64,000 nucleotides of DNA from an uncultured Latescibacterota bacterium (GTDB lineage Bacteria; Latescibacterota; UBA2968; UBA8231). Of the stretch, positions 22,117 through 30,925 are shown one piece after another; within the stretch, counting starts at the first letter, position 1; each line of letters starts with the position of its first letter. The DNA is taken from assembly GCA_958295495.1 (NCBI GenBank), contig OY282352.1, forward strand, positions 5,154,049 to 5,218,048, in the 5' to 3' direction. The position numbers were made by a program, and so were the translations under genes. Below the pieces are notes generated by a model that made no database searches, was not told the origin of the DNA, and saw nothing but the letters and a program-made list of their open reading frames with translations.

Positions 22117-23664
22117 TCAGGCGCACTCCACGTCAAACGCCGCTACGTTGCGGGTGTCCTTGCTAAACTCCACGCCAATCAGGTAAATCGGCTGGCCCAA
22201 GGCGCGGTACTTGTCCGCGTACCGCCGGGCCTTCAACTGCGCCATTGCCGCGCCCGCGGACGCCAACTCGACCACCTTGAACTCGAACAGATAGACGTGG
22301 TCGTTGAACACAACTGCCATGTCCGAGCGACCATGGCTAGTGCTGTCCTCCACCACAATGTCCAGCCCCAACCCGGCGAAATAGGAATAGAACACGCTGG
22401 CATAGTAGCCCTCGTAGCCGGCGATGTCGTTGTTGACATACCACTCGTAGGGAATGCTGGCGAAGAAGGCGTGGAACAGCGTTTCCAAGCCGGCGAAGTC
22501 GTTGGCCTCCAGCAGCCGGTAGAGCCGGACGCTGTTGGCCATCTGCCGCGTCGCATCGCGCACCAAGTAACGCAGTAGGCTGCGGTTGAGGCTCTGGCGC
22601 ACCTCCCGGTTGGGATAGCCCAAGCGATAGAGCCGCTCGTCGCCGAGGTTTTCTTCCGCCGTTATCGTGAGGTAGCCGGTCTGAAACAGCAGCGCCTCGG
22701 TCGCCATGTCATCGACATCAAAAGTCGCTAGCAACTCGCTGCTGCCCTCCATCTGACCCAGCGCTAGGGAACTGACGCGGCGCTTGAACAGCGTTTCGAT
22801 TAGAAACGTGGGCGTACCGGTCTCGAACCAGTAGGCGGCAAACTCGCGACGGTCGAACAGCAGCAGGATGTCGAAGGGGTTGTACACCTTCTCGTCACCC
22901 AACCAACGGTAGCCGTTGTACCAAGCGCGGATCTGGTCCCGATCCAAGCCGGAAAGCTCTGGGGCAAACACCCGGTCCAGATCGGGGTCGGTGTAGCCGC
23001 AGATGGCCGAGTAGCGTGCGTCTAAGGTGATGTCCTTCAAGTTGTTGAGGCCAGAGAACAGGCTGACCTTAGAAAACTTGCTCACCCCGGTAATGAACGC
23101 GAAGCGGACGTGCGCGTCGCGGTCCTTGATGACCGCGTAGAGCCCGCGCAGAAAGTCGCGGTTGGCGCGGGCGGTCTCCGGCACTTCCAGCGCATCGAGG
23201 ATCGGCTTGTCGTATTCGTCGATCAGCACGGCGACGGGCTGCCCGGCTTGGTCGTGCAGTTCTTCGAGCAGGTGCGCGAATCGCTCCGGCCCGCTGGCGT
23301 AGTCCGACGCCACACCGGTTCGACGTTCGACCGCATCCAATTGCGCCATCAGGTTGGCCTCCACGTAGCCGGGCTCCTTGAAGTTGCCGCTGCCGAAGCT
23401 GAGCCGCAGGACCGGATGGCGCACCGACCACTCCCAGCGGTCGTGGATATACAGCCCCCCAAACAGCGGCTCGTTGCCCTCGAACACCTCCTTGAGCGTG
23501 TCCAAGAACAGGCTCTTGCCAAAGCGCCGGGGGCGCGACAGGAAGTAGTGCGTACCTTCGTCGAGCAGCCGCCGGATGTAGGCGGTCTTATCGACGTAGT
23601 AGCAATTCTGCTCCCGAATTTTGCGGAAGGTCTGAATGCCGATGGGCAGTCTGCGTTTGCTCAT
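22117..23664 (-). CDS. AAA-ATPase-like protein with C-terminal PD-(D/E)XK domain
   Basis: 515 residues from the ATG at 23664 (AAGGAGG upstream); a longer frame reads into the neighbour. N-terminus LPIGIQTFRKIREQNCYYVDKT, then YFLSRPRRFGKSLFLDTL (Walker A-like) and VAVLIDEYDKPI (Walker B). The C-terminus has SHGRSDMAVVFNDHVYLFEFKV, the PD-(D/E)XK nuclease core. This is the PF09820/PF08011 family, which is highly duplicated in many bacteria and has no settled function. It lies 11 bp after the aldo-keto reductase gene, and a relic of a second copy ends beside cas6. Confidence 0.92.
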   Translation of the reverse strand: MSKRRLPIGIQTFRKIREQNCYYVDKTAYIRRLLDEGTHYFLSRPRRFGKSLFLDTLKEVFEGNEPLFGGLYIHDRWEWSVRHPVLRLSFGSGNFKEPGYVEANLMAQLDAVERRTGVASDYASGPERFAHLLEELHDQAGQPVAVLIDEYDKPILDALEVPETARANRDFLRGLYAVIKDRDAHVRFAFITGVSKFSKVSLFSGLNNLKDITLDARYSAICGYTDPDLDRVFAPELSGLDRDQIRAWYNGYRWLGDEKVYNPFDILLLFDRREFAAYWFETGTPTFLIETLFKRRVSSLALGQMEGSSELLATFDVDDMATEALLFQTGYLTITAEENLGDERLYRLGYPNREVRQSLNRSLLRYLVRDATRQMANSVRLYRLLEANDFAGLETLFHAFFASIPYEWYVNNDIAGYEGYYASVFYSYFAGLGLDIVVEDSTSHGRSDMAVVFNDHVYLFEFKVVELASAGAAMAQLKARRYADKYRALGQPIYLIGVEFSKDTRNVAAFDVECA

Positions 23665-23675
23665 GCACACCTCCT

Positions 23676-24656
23676 TCAGGCGTACTTCTGCGGCCCCTTC
23701 ACCGCCGAGACCTCGTCCAACAAAGCCCGCTCTTCCGCTGCCAAGGACCAGTCCAAGCCCGCGAAAACCTCTTCGACGTGCGCCGGTTCGTCGGCCCCCA
23801 AAATGGGGGCACTGATCTCGTCGTGATCTAAAATCCAAGCAATGGCCACCTGCGCCGGGGTCTTGCCGTGCTGCGCCCCAATATCGATCAGCGTCTGGAC
23901 GATGGTATCGACCCGCTCGGTCATGGCCGCGGCAAAATTGTACTTACCCGGACTCATGCCGTGCAGCTCGTCTTGGCTCCACGGCGTCCCCGGCGGCGGC
24001 ACTTGCCCGCGACGGAAGCGGCCGGAGAGCAGGCCGATGGCCAGTGGGCTGTAGGTCATAATGCCCAAGCCGAACTGACGGCAGATGGGCATCAGCTCTG
24101 GTTCCATTTCCCAGCGGTTGAGCAGATTGTACTGATTCTGGATACAGGCAAAGGAGGCCATGCGCTCGCGCTGCGCGATCCACAGGGCCTCGACGATTTT
24201 CCACGGCGGAAAATTAGAGCACCCCACGTAGCGCACCTTGCCCTGCCGCACAAGGTCGTCGAGAGCACCCAAGGTCTCCTCCAGCGGCGTGACCGGATCA
24301 AAACTGTGCAGCAAGTACAGATCGACGTAATCGGTCTGTAGCCGCTGCAACGACGCCTCAATGCCCCGCAGCAGATTGACCCGCGACAGCCCCACGTGAT
24401 TGGGACTGCTGCCCAAGGTGCCGAAAATTTTGGTGGTCAGCACCACTTCCTCGCGCCGTCCCTTGATGGCCTTGCCCACCACCTGTTCGGATCGTCCCCC
24501 ACCATACAGGGCCGTATCGATGAAATTGCAGCCCATATCCAAAGCCCGCTGCACCACCTCGATGCAGACCCCCTCGTCCTCTTGTCCGCGAAACGCCGTG
24601 CCCAAGCACACCTTGGACACCTTGACGCCGGCCTTGCCCAAATTGCGGTATTCCAT
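23676..24656 (-). CDS. Aldo/keto reductase
   Basis: 326 residues. MEYRNLGKAGVKVSKVCLGT is the family opening. FIDTALYGGGRSEQVVGKAI carries the catalytic Asp and Tyr; TTK supplies the Lys; YVDLYLLHSFDP supplies the His. MTYSPLAIGLLSG and a C-terminal NADPH-binding segment (WILDHDEISAPILGADEP) complete the barrel. Substrate cannot be deduced; the subgroup with IQNQYNLLNR is typically YajO/YhdN-like. Preceded by an aminotransferase gene 16 bp upstream in the same direction. Confidence 0.92.
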   Translation of the reverse strand: MEYRNLGKAGVKVSKVCLGTAFRGQEDEGVCIEVVQRALDMGCNFIDTALYGGGRSEQVVGKAIKGRREEVVLTTKIFGTLGSSPNHVGLSRVNLLRGIEASLQRLQTDYVDLYLLHSFDPVTPLEETLGALDDLVRQGKVRYVGCSNFPPWKIVEALWIAQRERMASFACIQNQYNLLNRWEMEPELMPICRQFGLGIMTYSPLAIGLLSGRFRRGQVPPPGTPWSQDELHGMSPGKYNFAAAMTERVDTIVQTLIDIGAQHGKTPAQVAIAWILDHDEISAPILGADEPAHVEEVFAGLDWSLAAEERALLDEVSAVKGPQKYA

Positions 24657-24671
24657 AGCTCTCCTCTTGTG

Positions 24672-25724
24672 TTAGTCTGCGTGTTCGATCTCATCAAGCA
24701 CTGCCAACAAATGCTCGTTGTCTGCGGGGCGCAGCGACGTCAGCCGCACAAAGCCGGGCGCGTCTTGCCGCCAGCGGGCGCGAATCCGCCGCTTTTCCAA
24801 ACCCGCCCGCAGCCGCTCCAGCCCGATCTCCTCGCAGCGCACCCAAAAGAAATTCGCCGCGCTCGGATAGGCCCGCAACCACGGTCGCTCGTTCAGCCCC
24901 GCGTAGAGCGCGTGGCAATCGCTGCGGATCTGGGCGACGATCTGGCGCAAATAGCCTTGGTCGGCCAGCGCGGCCCGCGCCGCGACCAGCGACAGCGCAT
25001 TAACCGCCCAAGGAACCTGCATCTGACCCAAGGCGGCGATAACGGGTTTAGGCCCAATGGCGTAGCCGACCCGCAAACCAGCCATGCCGTATGCTTTGGA
25101 AAAGGTCCGCAACACCACCAAGTTCTCCCGCTCTTGCACCCAAGGCACCCAGCTATGGCCGGCATAGTCTGCATACGCCTCATCGACGATGCACAGGCAG
25201 TTGGGCAACTCCGCGAGCAAACGCGCCATTTCTCGCTCGCCGCAAAGGAGGTTGCCCGTGGGATTGTTGGGGCTGCTCAGCAGCAACACCCGCGCCCCCG
25301 ACCGCTGGCCGGCCTCAATGAAACGCTCGGGTACCAGCGCAAAGTCCTCCTCGTGCAGCGGCACCGGAATCACTGCGGCCGCGCACCGCTGTCCCAACGC
25401 GACAAAGCGCTCGTACGACGGAGACGGGATGAGCAAGCGCTGCTGGGCTAGCAGCAATCGCGCCAAAAAAAGCCAGACCACGGCTTCCCCAGACCCGTTG
25501 TACACTATGAAGTGATCGGGCGAAAGCCCCCAATGCGCCGCCAAATCCCCGCGTAGCGACTCGGCGCGCTCCTCGTCGTCGTAGCGACTAAAATCGCCGG
25601 TGCGGACAAAGGCGGCCATCGCCTCCCGCGCCTTGGGCGACGGTCCATAGGGATTGGTCGCCGCGTCAAAACGCAGCCATTCTGCGCCATCAAGTGTCGC
25701 AGGGTAGGACATTTCGTCGTTCAT
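24672..25724 (-). CDS. PLP-dependent aminotransferase, histidinol-phosphate aminotransferase-like
   Basis: 350 residues from the ATG at 25724 (AAGGA upstream). Fold-type I features: ATNPYGPSPKA, YNGSGEAVVWLF, LLSSPNNPTGN, IVDEAYADYA, RTFSKAYGMAGLRVGYAIG with the PLP lysine. The order and the NPYG opening match the HisC/CobD group. No other histidine gene is nearby, so the substrate is open: histidinol phosphate, threonine phosphate or another amino acid. It is probably co-transcribed with the aldo-keto reductase. Confidence 0.88.
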   Translation of the reverse strand: MNDEMSYPATLDGAEWLRFDAATNPYGPSPKAREAMAAFVRTGDFSRYDDEERAESLRGDLAAHWGLSPDHFIVYNGSGEAVVWLFLARLLLAQQRLLIPSPSYERFVALGQRCAAAVIPVPLHEEDFALVPERFIEAGQRSGARVLLLSSPNNPTGNLLCGEREMARLLAELPNCLCIVDEAYADYAGHSWVPWVQERENLVVLRTFSKAYGMAGLRVGYAIGPKPVIAALGQMQVPWAVNALSLVAARAALADQGYLRQIVAQIRSDCHALYAGLNERPWLRAYPSAANFFWVRCEEIGLERLRAGLEKRRIRARWRQDAPGFVRLTSLRPADNEHLLAVLDEIEHAD

Positions 25725-26044
25725 AACAAGGCGTCCTTTAGAGGAGCAGACGATCGCTGGCTCTAGGCTATCTATAAGGGACGCCAGCGGCAACCATGCC
25801 CTTTTGCCTTATATGGTTCACCCTGCCTTTAGGCCGGACAAGGCGCGGTCATTTTGCACTTGCTCTGTCATTCTGAGCGCGGCGCAGCCGAGGCGAAGAA
25901 TCTGCTACCTCCATCGGCGGATAATCGTATAAATGATTGCCGATTGCTATACTATACATTCATGCGATAGGTGGCCTAGGGTATCGGCGCAATTAAGGGC
26001 TAGCCAGAAAATGAGCAACCACAAGGGGGAATGGGGACGGTATT
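25725..26044. other. 320-bp intergenic region between divergent genes, with dispersed-type repeat
   Basis: Separates two divergently transcribed genes, so promoters for both should lie here. Around 25868-25914 it holds TGTCATTCTGAGCGCGGCGC followed by GAAGAATCT, a core seen as a dispersed intergenic repeat in many bacterial genomes. I find no small gene in it. Confidence 0.5.
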
Positions 26045-27328
26045 ATGCCAGCGACCAACGCCAAAAAACCAATCATCGCCTGGGCCTTGTACGACTGGGC
26101 CAACTCGGCCTTTGCCACCACGGTCCTCGCCGCCTTCTTCCCGGTGTTTTTTAAGTCCTACTGGAGTGCTGGCAGCGACGTCACCGAGAGCACCTTCCAA
26201 CTGGGGCTGGCCAACTCGCTCAGCAGCCTGATCGTCGTGCTGCTAGCCCCCTTTTTGGGGGCTATTGCCGACCAAGGTGGCACCCGGCGCAAGTTCCTGT
26301 TTGCCTTCGCCTTCTTGGGCGTCCTCGCCACGGGGTGCCTGTACTTGGTGGCCGAAGGCGCGTGGGAGCTGGCGATTGTGGTCTATGTCTTGGCCGCCGT
26401 TGGCTTCTCCGGGGGCAATACCTTTTACGACGCGCTTCTCGTGGAGGTGGCCGGGCGCGACAAGTCCGACTCGGTTTCGGCGCTCGGCTACAGCCTCGGC
26501 TATCTGGGCGGCGGCTTGCTGTTTGCGCTCAATGTGGCAATGGTCCTCCACCCCACGACCTTTGGGTTGGCCGATGCCAGCGCGGCCGTGCGCGTGTGCT
26601 TTTTGCTGGTCGCCGTTTGGTGGGCCGGCTTTTCGCTGCCGCTCTTTTTGTGGGTCGAGGAATCGCCGCCGGTGCGCGCTCGTCGCGGCTGGAGCGCGGT
26701 CTTGGCCGGCTATCGGCAGCTCATCGCAACTAGCCGCGACATTCGGCAGCTACGCACGACCTTTGTCTTTCTCATCGGCTATTGGCTGTACATCGACGGC
26801 GTCGATACCATCATCCGCATGGCCATTGACTACGGCCTGTCGCTGGGCCTTGCCACCGACGATCTGCTCCTCGCCTTGGGCATTACCCAATTCGTGGGCT
26901 TCCCCGCGGCCATTGCCTTTGGCTGGCTCGGCGAGCGAATTGGCACCCGCAAGGGAATTTTCATCGGCCTAGCCGTCTATATTGCGGCAACGGTCTGGGG
27001 CTACTTTCTAGATGCCGTCTGGGAATTTTACGCCTTGGCCATAGCCGTCGGCCTAGTCCAAGGCGGGGTCCAAGCCCTGAGCCGCTCGCTCTACTCGCGG
27101 CTCATTCCCCGCGACCGGGCGGCGGAGTTTTTCGGCTTTTACAACATGCTGGGCAAGTTTGCCGCGGTCATCGGTCCGGTGCTCGTGGGCTGGATTGGGG
27201 TACTGACCGGCAGCCCGCGCGTGGGTATTTTGTCGATCGTCGTCCTCTTCGTCGCAGGCGGGGCCTGCCTCTTTTTCGTCGATGAGGAACAAGGCACGGC
27301 CGCGGCGCGCGCCCTTGAGGCCACCTAG
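26045..27328 (+). CDS. UMF1-family MFS transporter
   Basis: 427 residues with twelve hydrophobic segments. KKPIIAWALYDWANSAFATTV is the UMF1/Atg22-like signature (YDWANSA). GGTRRKFLFAFAFLG and GYSLGYLGGGLLFALN follow. The C-terminal half has GLVQGGVQALSRSLYSRLIP and FFGFYNMLGKFAAVIGPVLVG. The family resembles the vacuolar amino-acid exporter Atg22 in eukaryotes; bacterial substrates are mostly unknown. GGGGAC upstream of the ATG. The stop overlaps the convergent M20 peptidase gene by 4 bp. Confidence 0.93.
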   Translation: MPATNAKKPIIAWALYDWANSAFATTVLAAFFPVFFKSYWSAGSDVTESTFQLGLANSLSSLIVVLLAPFLGAIADQGGTRRKFLFAFAFLGVLATGCLYLVAEGAWELAIVVYVLAAVGFSGGNTFYDALLVEVAGRDKSDSVSALGYSLGYLGGGLLFALNVAMVLHPTTFGLADASAAVRVCFLLVAVWWAGFSLPLFLWVEESPPVRARRGWSAVLAGYRQLIATSRDIRQLRTTFVFLIGYWLYIDGVDTIIRMAIDYGLSLGLATDDLLLALGITQFVGFPAAIAFGWLGERIGTRKGIFIGLAVYIAATVWGYFLDAVWEFYALAIAVGLVQGGVQALSRSLYSRLIPRDRAAEFFGFYNMLGKFAAVIGPVLVGWIGVLTGSPRVGILSIVVLFVAGGACLFFVDEEQGTAAARALEAT

Positions 27329-28479
27329 CAAAACGCCTGCGCCGTCAGCGCATACACCTTCGCCACCCGCACCAACTCGGCCACCGGCACCTGCTCGTGG
27401 GTCGTATGCGCCCCCACGGCGCAAGGGCCGTGGGTTAGGGCCTCAATCCCGGCAGCCATAAAGACATTGCCGTCGTCGATAAAGGGCTTGCCGCCCAAGG
27501 GCAGCGGCTTCCCGGTCACCTGTTCGTGCGCGGATTGGAACGCGCCCACCAGCGGGCTGCTTTGATTGACCGCAAAGGCATCGCCGGGCATGTTCCAATC
27601 CGCAAGCCGGATGCGGGTGCCGCTGGCCGCAGCCACCTCGGCGAGCAGGTCCTCGATTTCGCGCCGCGCACTGGGCTCTGCGCCGGCTGTCACCCAGCGG
27701 CGAGTTCCTTCGACGCGGCATTGGACCGGCACCTGATTGTAGAGCTGGCCGCCTTGGATCCGGCCGATAAACAGGGTGTCGCTGCCGACATAGGGCGCGG
27801 TTTGCACGCGCAGATGCTCGTTCAGCGCGTTCAGCCGCAACACCACTTCGGCCCCCGCTGCGATCACGTCCGGCAGCCCGGCGGGACGCAGCACCTCGTG
27901 TACTGGCGCGCCGTCGCGCTCAATCTCCACGCTAAATACGGCCAGCCCGCGACCGGCGACCGGCAACACATCGCCCAGATACTCCGGCAGCAGCACCCCG
28001 TCGCCGACAAAGCCTTCGCGGATCAGGGCCAAAAGCTGGCGGCGGTCGCCCCAAGGTGCTTCGTGGTGGTCGTGGGCCGTAATCAAGACCGCCCCTTGGG
28101 TCAGTGCGCCCGCATCCCTTAACGCCCGGAGCACCTCGACGAAAGCGGCGATCCCCCCCTTCATGTCGGACGCACCCGACCCATAGAGCTGGCCGTTTTC
28201 CACCTTGGGCGGTACAAAGGGCAGATACACCGTGTCCAAGTGGCCGTCGAACTGCAACACCCGCCCGGGCTGGCCGCTATCTAAACGAGCGACCACGGCC
28301 GGTGCCTGCGGCCAATCGGCTTGGGGCCGCTCCACGGCAAACCCCTCCGCCGCCAATATGGACGCCAACGCATCAGCCGCCGCGCCGGCGTCCCGCGTCG
28401 GGCTGGGCACCGCAATCAGCGCCTTGGCCGTATCAATTAGGCGCTGCGGATCGACGGCCTGTAGTATGTTGTCTTCCAT
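27325..28479 (-). CDS. M20-family metallopeptidase/deacylase
   Basis: 384 residues. VLQFDGHLDTVYLP supplies the first metal His and Asp; YGSGASDMKGGIAAFVEVL supplies the bridging Asp. AVLITAHDHHEAPWGDRR stands where the usual DEE catalytic/metal pair lies; here it is H-H-E-A. A dimerisation domain follows (ALNEHLRVQTAPYVGSDTLF), then TTHEQVPVAEL with the last metal His. This is the ArgE/DapE/carboxypeptidase G2 group. The altered DEE motif makes the substrate uncertain. Convergent with the UMF1 gene. Confidence 0.88.
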   Translation of the reverse strand: MEDNILQAVDPQRLIDTAKALIAVPSPTRDAGAAADALASILAAEGFAVERPQADWPQAPAVVARLDSGQPGRVLQFDGHLDTVYLPFVPPKVENGQLYGSGASDMKGGIAAFVEVLRALRDAGALTQGAVLITAHDHHEAPWGDRRQLLALIREGFVGDGVLLPEYLGDVLPVAGRGLAVFSVEIERDGAPVHEVLRPAGLPDVIAAGAEVVLRLNALNEHLRVQTAPYVGSDTLFIGRIQGGQLYNQVPVQCRVEGTRRWVTAGAEPSARREIEDLLAEVAAASGTRIRLADWNMPGDAFAVNQSSPLVGAFQSAHEQVTGKPLPLGGKPFIDDGNVFMAAGIEALTHGPCAVGAHTTHEQVPVAELVRVAKVYALTAQAFC

Positions 28480-28491
28480 CCTAACCCCCCT

Positions 28492-28707
28492 TTATCCGCC
28501 TTGAGACTTCGTCGTATCGGCATCGGTTGCGCCACGCGGACAGAGCAGCCCGCGCTCCCAAGGCTGGCCGCTACATTGTTCCTCAACCACTTCCAGCCGC
28601 TGCTCCTCGGTTCGCTTCCACGGCTCTTTAGGCAGATCGGCTGGTCCTTGGGGATCGCTCAGTCCGCAACCCACCAACGCCATGCAGAGCATCCATTTTG
28701 TCGCCAT
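28492..28707 (-). CDS. Small lipoprotein
   Basis: 71 residues from the ATG at 28707 with GGAGG six bases upstream. MATKWMLCMALVGCGLSDPQ is a lipoprotein signal with lipobox LVGC. The mature part is short, charged and has two more cysteines (EEQCSGQPWERGLLC). Twelve bases before the M20 peptidase gene, same strand. No family recognised. Confidence 0.65.
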   Translation of the reverse strand: MATKWMLCMALVGCGLSDPQGPADLPKEPWKRTEEQRLEVVEEQCSGQPWERGLLCPRGATDADTTKSQGG

Positions 28708-28772
28708 ACTAGCCTCCGTTGCCCGCTTCTGATAATCTCCGTACTTTGGGCCCAATTCGCAAAGGAGCTGAC

Positions 28773-30323
28773 ATGGCCCATCCCCCTGACTACGGCATCA
28801 TCTACAACTGGGACGGCGCACCGCACGGCTACTCGCCCGCCCCCCAGTCCATGGACGCCTTTCTCGACAAGACGTACGCCCCCCTCGCAGACACCCAAGT
28901 CGGTGCCCTGTTCTGGTGTATCGGCGAACACGCCACCCGCTGGCCAAGCGACGCGCTCGAACTGCTCGGCGACGCCCACCAGCACCGCTATGAGAACGCC
29001 GCTAGCTACACGCACACCGAAAACATCCGCCGCATGTTGGAGCGGGGCGAAGACCCCCAACAGGCCGTCCTCGACCGCGGCCATCAGCTCGGCCTACACG
29101 TGTATGCCTCGCTGCGCATGAACGACAATCACTTCAACGGCGCTCAGCTAAGCGACCTCCAGACCCTGCACCACGTCGAACTGACCCAACTGCGCAGGGA
29201 CCACCCCGAATGGCTCCTCGGCGAGGATACCGAGGAGTGGTTTGCCCTGTCGTGGAATATGGCCATCCCCCAAGTGCGCGAAAATCGCTTCCAGCACTTG
29301 CGCGAAGTCTGCCAAAACTACCCCTGGGACGGCGTCGAACTCGACTGGCAACGCCACCCTTTCCACTTTCCCGCCGACTATGCCTATCGCCTGCGCTACG
29401 TCCTCACCGACTTCATGCGGGCGGCGCGGCAACTGACCGACGAACTAGCCCAACAGCGCGGCCGGCCTTTCTACCTAGCGGCCCGCGTCGCCGGCTCCAT
29501 TGAGGGCTGTCACCGCATTGGCTACGACGTGGAGACTTGGACAAAAGAAAACCTCGTCGATATCCTGATCCCAGCCGGTGCCGCCGGTACTGATCCAGCC
29601 ATTGAAGTCAGCGCCTTCCGCACCCTCTGCGCCGACCGCGACATCGCCCTCTACCCAGGTTTCGACGGCGGCGTCCCCGGCCCGGCCGCTGGTCCCGAAA
29701 GCGAATCGGCCCGCCACAACATGCGCACCAAGGCCACGGCCATGCAGTATCACCGCCAAGGCGCGACCGGTATATACGCCTTCAACTGGCACGCCGACCG
29801 CGACTCAAAGCGCGAGTTGCTAACCCAAGTGGGCGCGGTGCAAACCCTGCGCCGCCAAGACAAGCTCTACCACGCGACCCACCGCTTCCGCCAGCACACC
29901 GGGGATTGGCGCGGCGCGTACCAACACGACCGGCTGCGCGGCACCCTACCCGTCCCCCTCTACCCGACCTTGCGGGAGACTGGCCCGCACTTCGACCTCG
30001 ACCTCGCCGACGATTTGAGCGCAGACCCACCGGCGACCCTTACCCTGCGTCTGCGTCTGCAGGATTGGGTCGCCGGCGATCAGCTTCGCTGCTGCTGGGA
30101 CGGCGAGGTATTGACCGACCCGGATATCAGCTATTGCCACGACGGCGATCCTCAGCCCATTGCCGATGTCAGCACCGCCGCTTGGCACAGCTTCGCGCTC
30201 ACGGCCGACCAAGCCGCCCGCGGCCTCCATCGCTTAGACGTCGTCCTCTTGCAACGCCACCCCCAACTTGCCTGCGACTTGCTGCTGACCGACGTCGAGT
30301 TAGTCATTCGCTATAAGGATTGA
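28773..30323 (+). CDS. Glycosidase-like TIM-barrel protein
   Basis: 516 residues from the ATG at 28773 (AAAGGAG upstream). The barrel shows GVELDWQRHPFHFPADYAYR, with acidic residues typical of a catalytic strand end, YLAARVAGSIEGCHRIGYDV, VDILIPAGAAGTDPA and GIYAFNWHADRDSKRELL. The C-terminal 150 residues form a beta domain. No signal peptide. It is a distant paralogue of the 527-residue protein at 38666, sharing the layout YP-DG-E---------P and the SxEGC-xxG-DVE-W segment. Activity is inferred, not shown; I do not recognise a CAZy number. Confidence 0.75.
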   Translation: MAHPPDYGIIYNWDGAPHGYSPAPQSMDAFLDKTYAPLADTQVGALFWCIGEHATRWPSDALELLGDAHQHRYENAASYTHTENIRRMLERGEDPQQAVLDRGHQLGLHVYASLRMNDNHFNGAQLSDLQTLHHVELTQLRRDHPEWLLGEDTEEWFALSWNMAIPQVRENRFQHLREVCQNYPWDGVELDWQRHPFHFPADYAYRLRYVLTDFMRAARQLTDELAQQRGRPFYLAARVAGSIEGCHRIGYDVETWTKENLVDILIPAGAAGTDPAIEVSAFRTLCADRDIALYPGFDGGVPGPAAGPESESARHNMRTKATAMQYHRQGATGIYAFNWHADRDSKRELLTQVGAVQTLRRQDKLYHATHRFRQHTGDWRGAYQHDRLRGTLPVPLYPTLRETGPHFDLDLADDLSADPPATLTLRLRLQDWVAGDQLRCCWDGEVLTDPDISYCHDGDPQPIADVSTAAWHSFALTADQAARGLHRLDVVLLQRHPQLACDLLLTDVELVIRYKD

Positions 30324-30451
30324 CGACGCCGAGGCGGAAGGCGCTGTCCCTTGTGAAAATTCCGCCCAGCCGCGTCTTAGTCGTCGAGCCTTGGAATTGG
30401 AATAGGTGCTGACCGCAAAAAGAAATACCGCGTCAGCCCCTACCAATTCAA

Positions 30452-30601
30452 TCATTTGCTTTTTGGAGGGGCATTATCTCGGCCTTTACCAGAAAGCCCG
30501 CCCGTTTTGCTGGGCAAGCCGCCAGGTCCACGGCTTCCGCCTTTACCGCCACCACGGCTTCCGCCTTTACCACCGCCGCGACTACCACTTGATTTAGCCA
30601 T
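30452..30601 (-). CDS. Small Gly/Ser/Lys-rich protein, copy 1
   Basis: 49 residues, too short for most gene finders. It starts at 30601 with AAAGGAGGTGAGAAA directly upstream, a very strong ribosome site. Composition is extreme: MAKSSGSRGGGKGGSRGGGK with the unit GGGKGGSR repeated, then LPSKTGGLSGKGR. It is highly basic and surely disordered; nucleic-acid binding is a guess. A second copy lies at 31628-31771. Both are preceded by a conserved element also found before the ECF sigma gene. Confidence 0.7.
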   Translation of the reverse strand: MAKSSGSRGGGKGGSRGGGKGGSRGPGGLPSKTGGLSGKGRDNAPPKSK

Positions 30602-30619
30602 TTTCTCACCTCCTTTCTC

Positions 30620-30723
30620 GTAGGGATCCACCGCCTCACAGGAATACTATTTCCTAGCGGCGTACTACTTAAACACCTCCAGCGGGGCGAGGCGTTACTT
30701 TTGCAGTGGATTTTTGCTGCGAC
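30620..30723 (-). promoter_or_regulatory. Conserved upstream element, copy 1 (Gly-rich gene)
   Basis: Shared core on the minus strand: GCTGCGAC complement, GTAACRCC, an inverted repeat (AACGCCTC...GAGGTGTT), TTTAAGTAGTAC, then GCTAGGAAATA. Nearly identical to 31790-31893 and clearly related to 35694-35757 in front of the ECF sigma gene. It could be an ECF-type promoter with an AAC -35 motif, or an RNA leader hairpin. Confidence 0.6.
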
Positions 30724-30824
30724 CTAAGTACACGACAGTAAGCTAAGTTATGGTACGGCCCTGCTTTAGGTTTATTTGTAATCAACCAAGATTGCCTCTA
30801 AATCCTAAGCGCAAGAGCCGCACC

Positions 30825-30924
30825 ATGCTTATTCGGACGCTAAAAAAAGCCCTCACGCAAGGGCCGGTATCCCTCACGCGCCACCGCATCGACCTGATTA
30901 GTCGTTTAGTGTGTGTGCTGATCC
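30825..30924 (+). pseudogene. N-terminal fragment of an IS4-type transposase
   Basis: Reads MLIRTLKKALTQGPVSLTRH and on to LVCVLI, matching the first 33 or so residues of the intact transposase. Homology stops abruptly at about 30924 where the passenger sequence begins. Confidence 0.85.
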
Positions 30925-30925
30925 A

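Noticed and set aside
26265..26972. Long plus-strand frame of 235 codons inside the UMF1 gene
   Set aside because: Arg/Ser/Pro-rich translation typical of an off-frame shadow in GC-rich DNA; the overlapping UMF1 frame has clear membrane segments and motifs.
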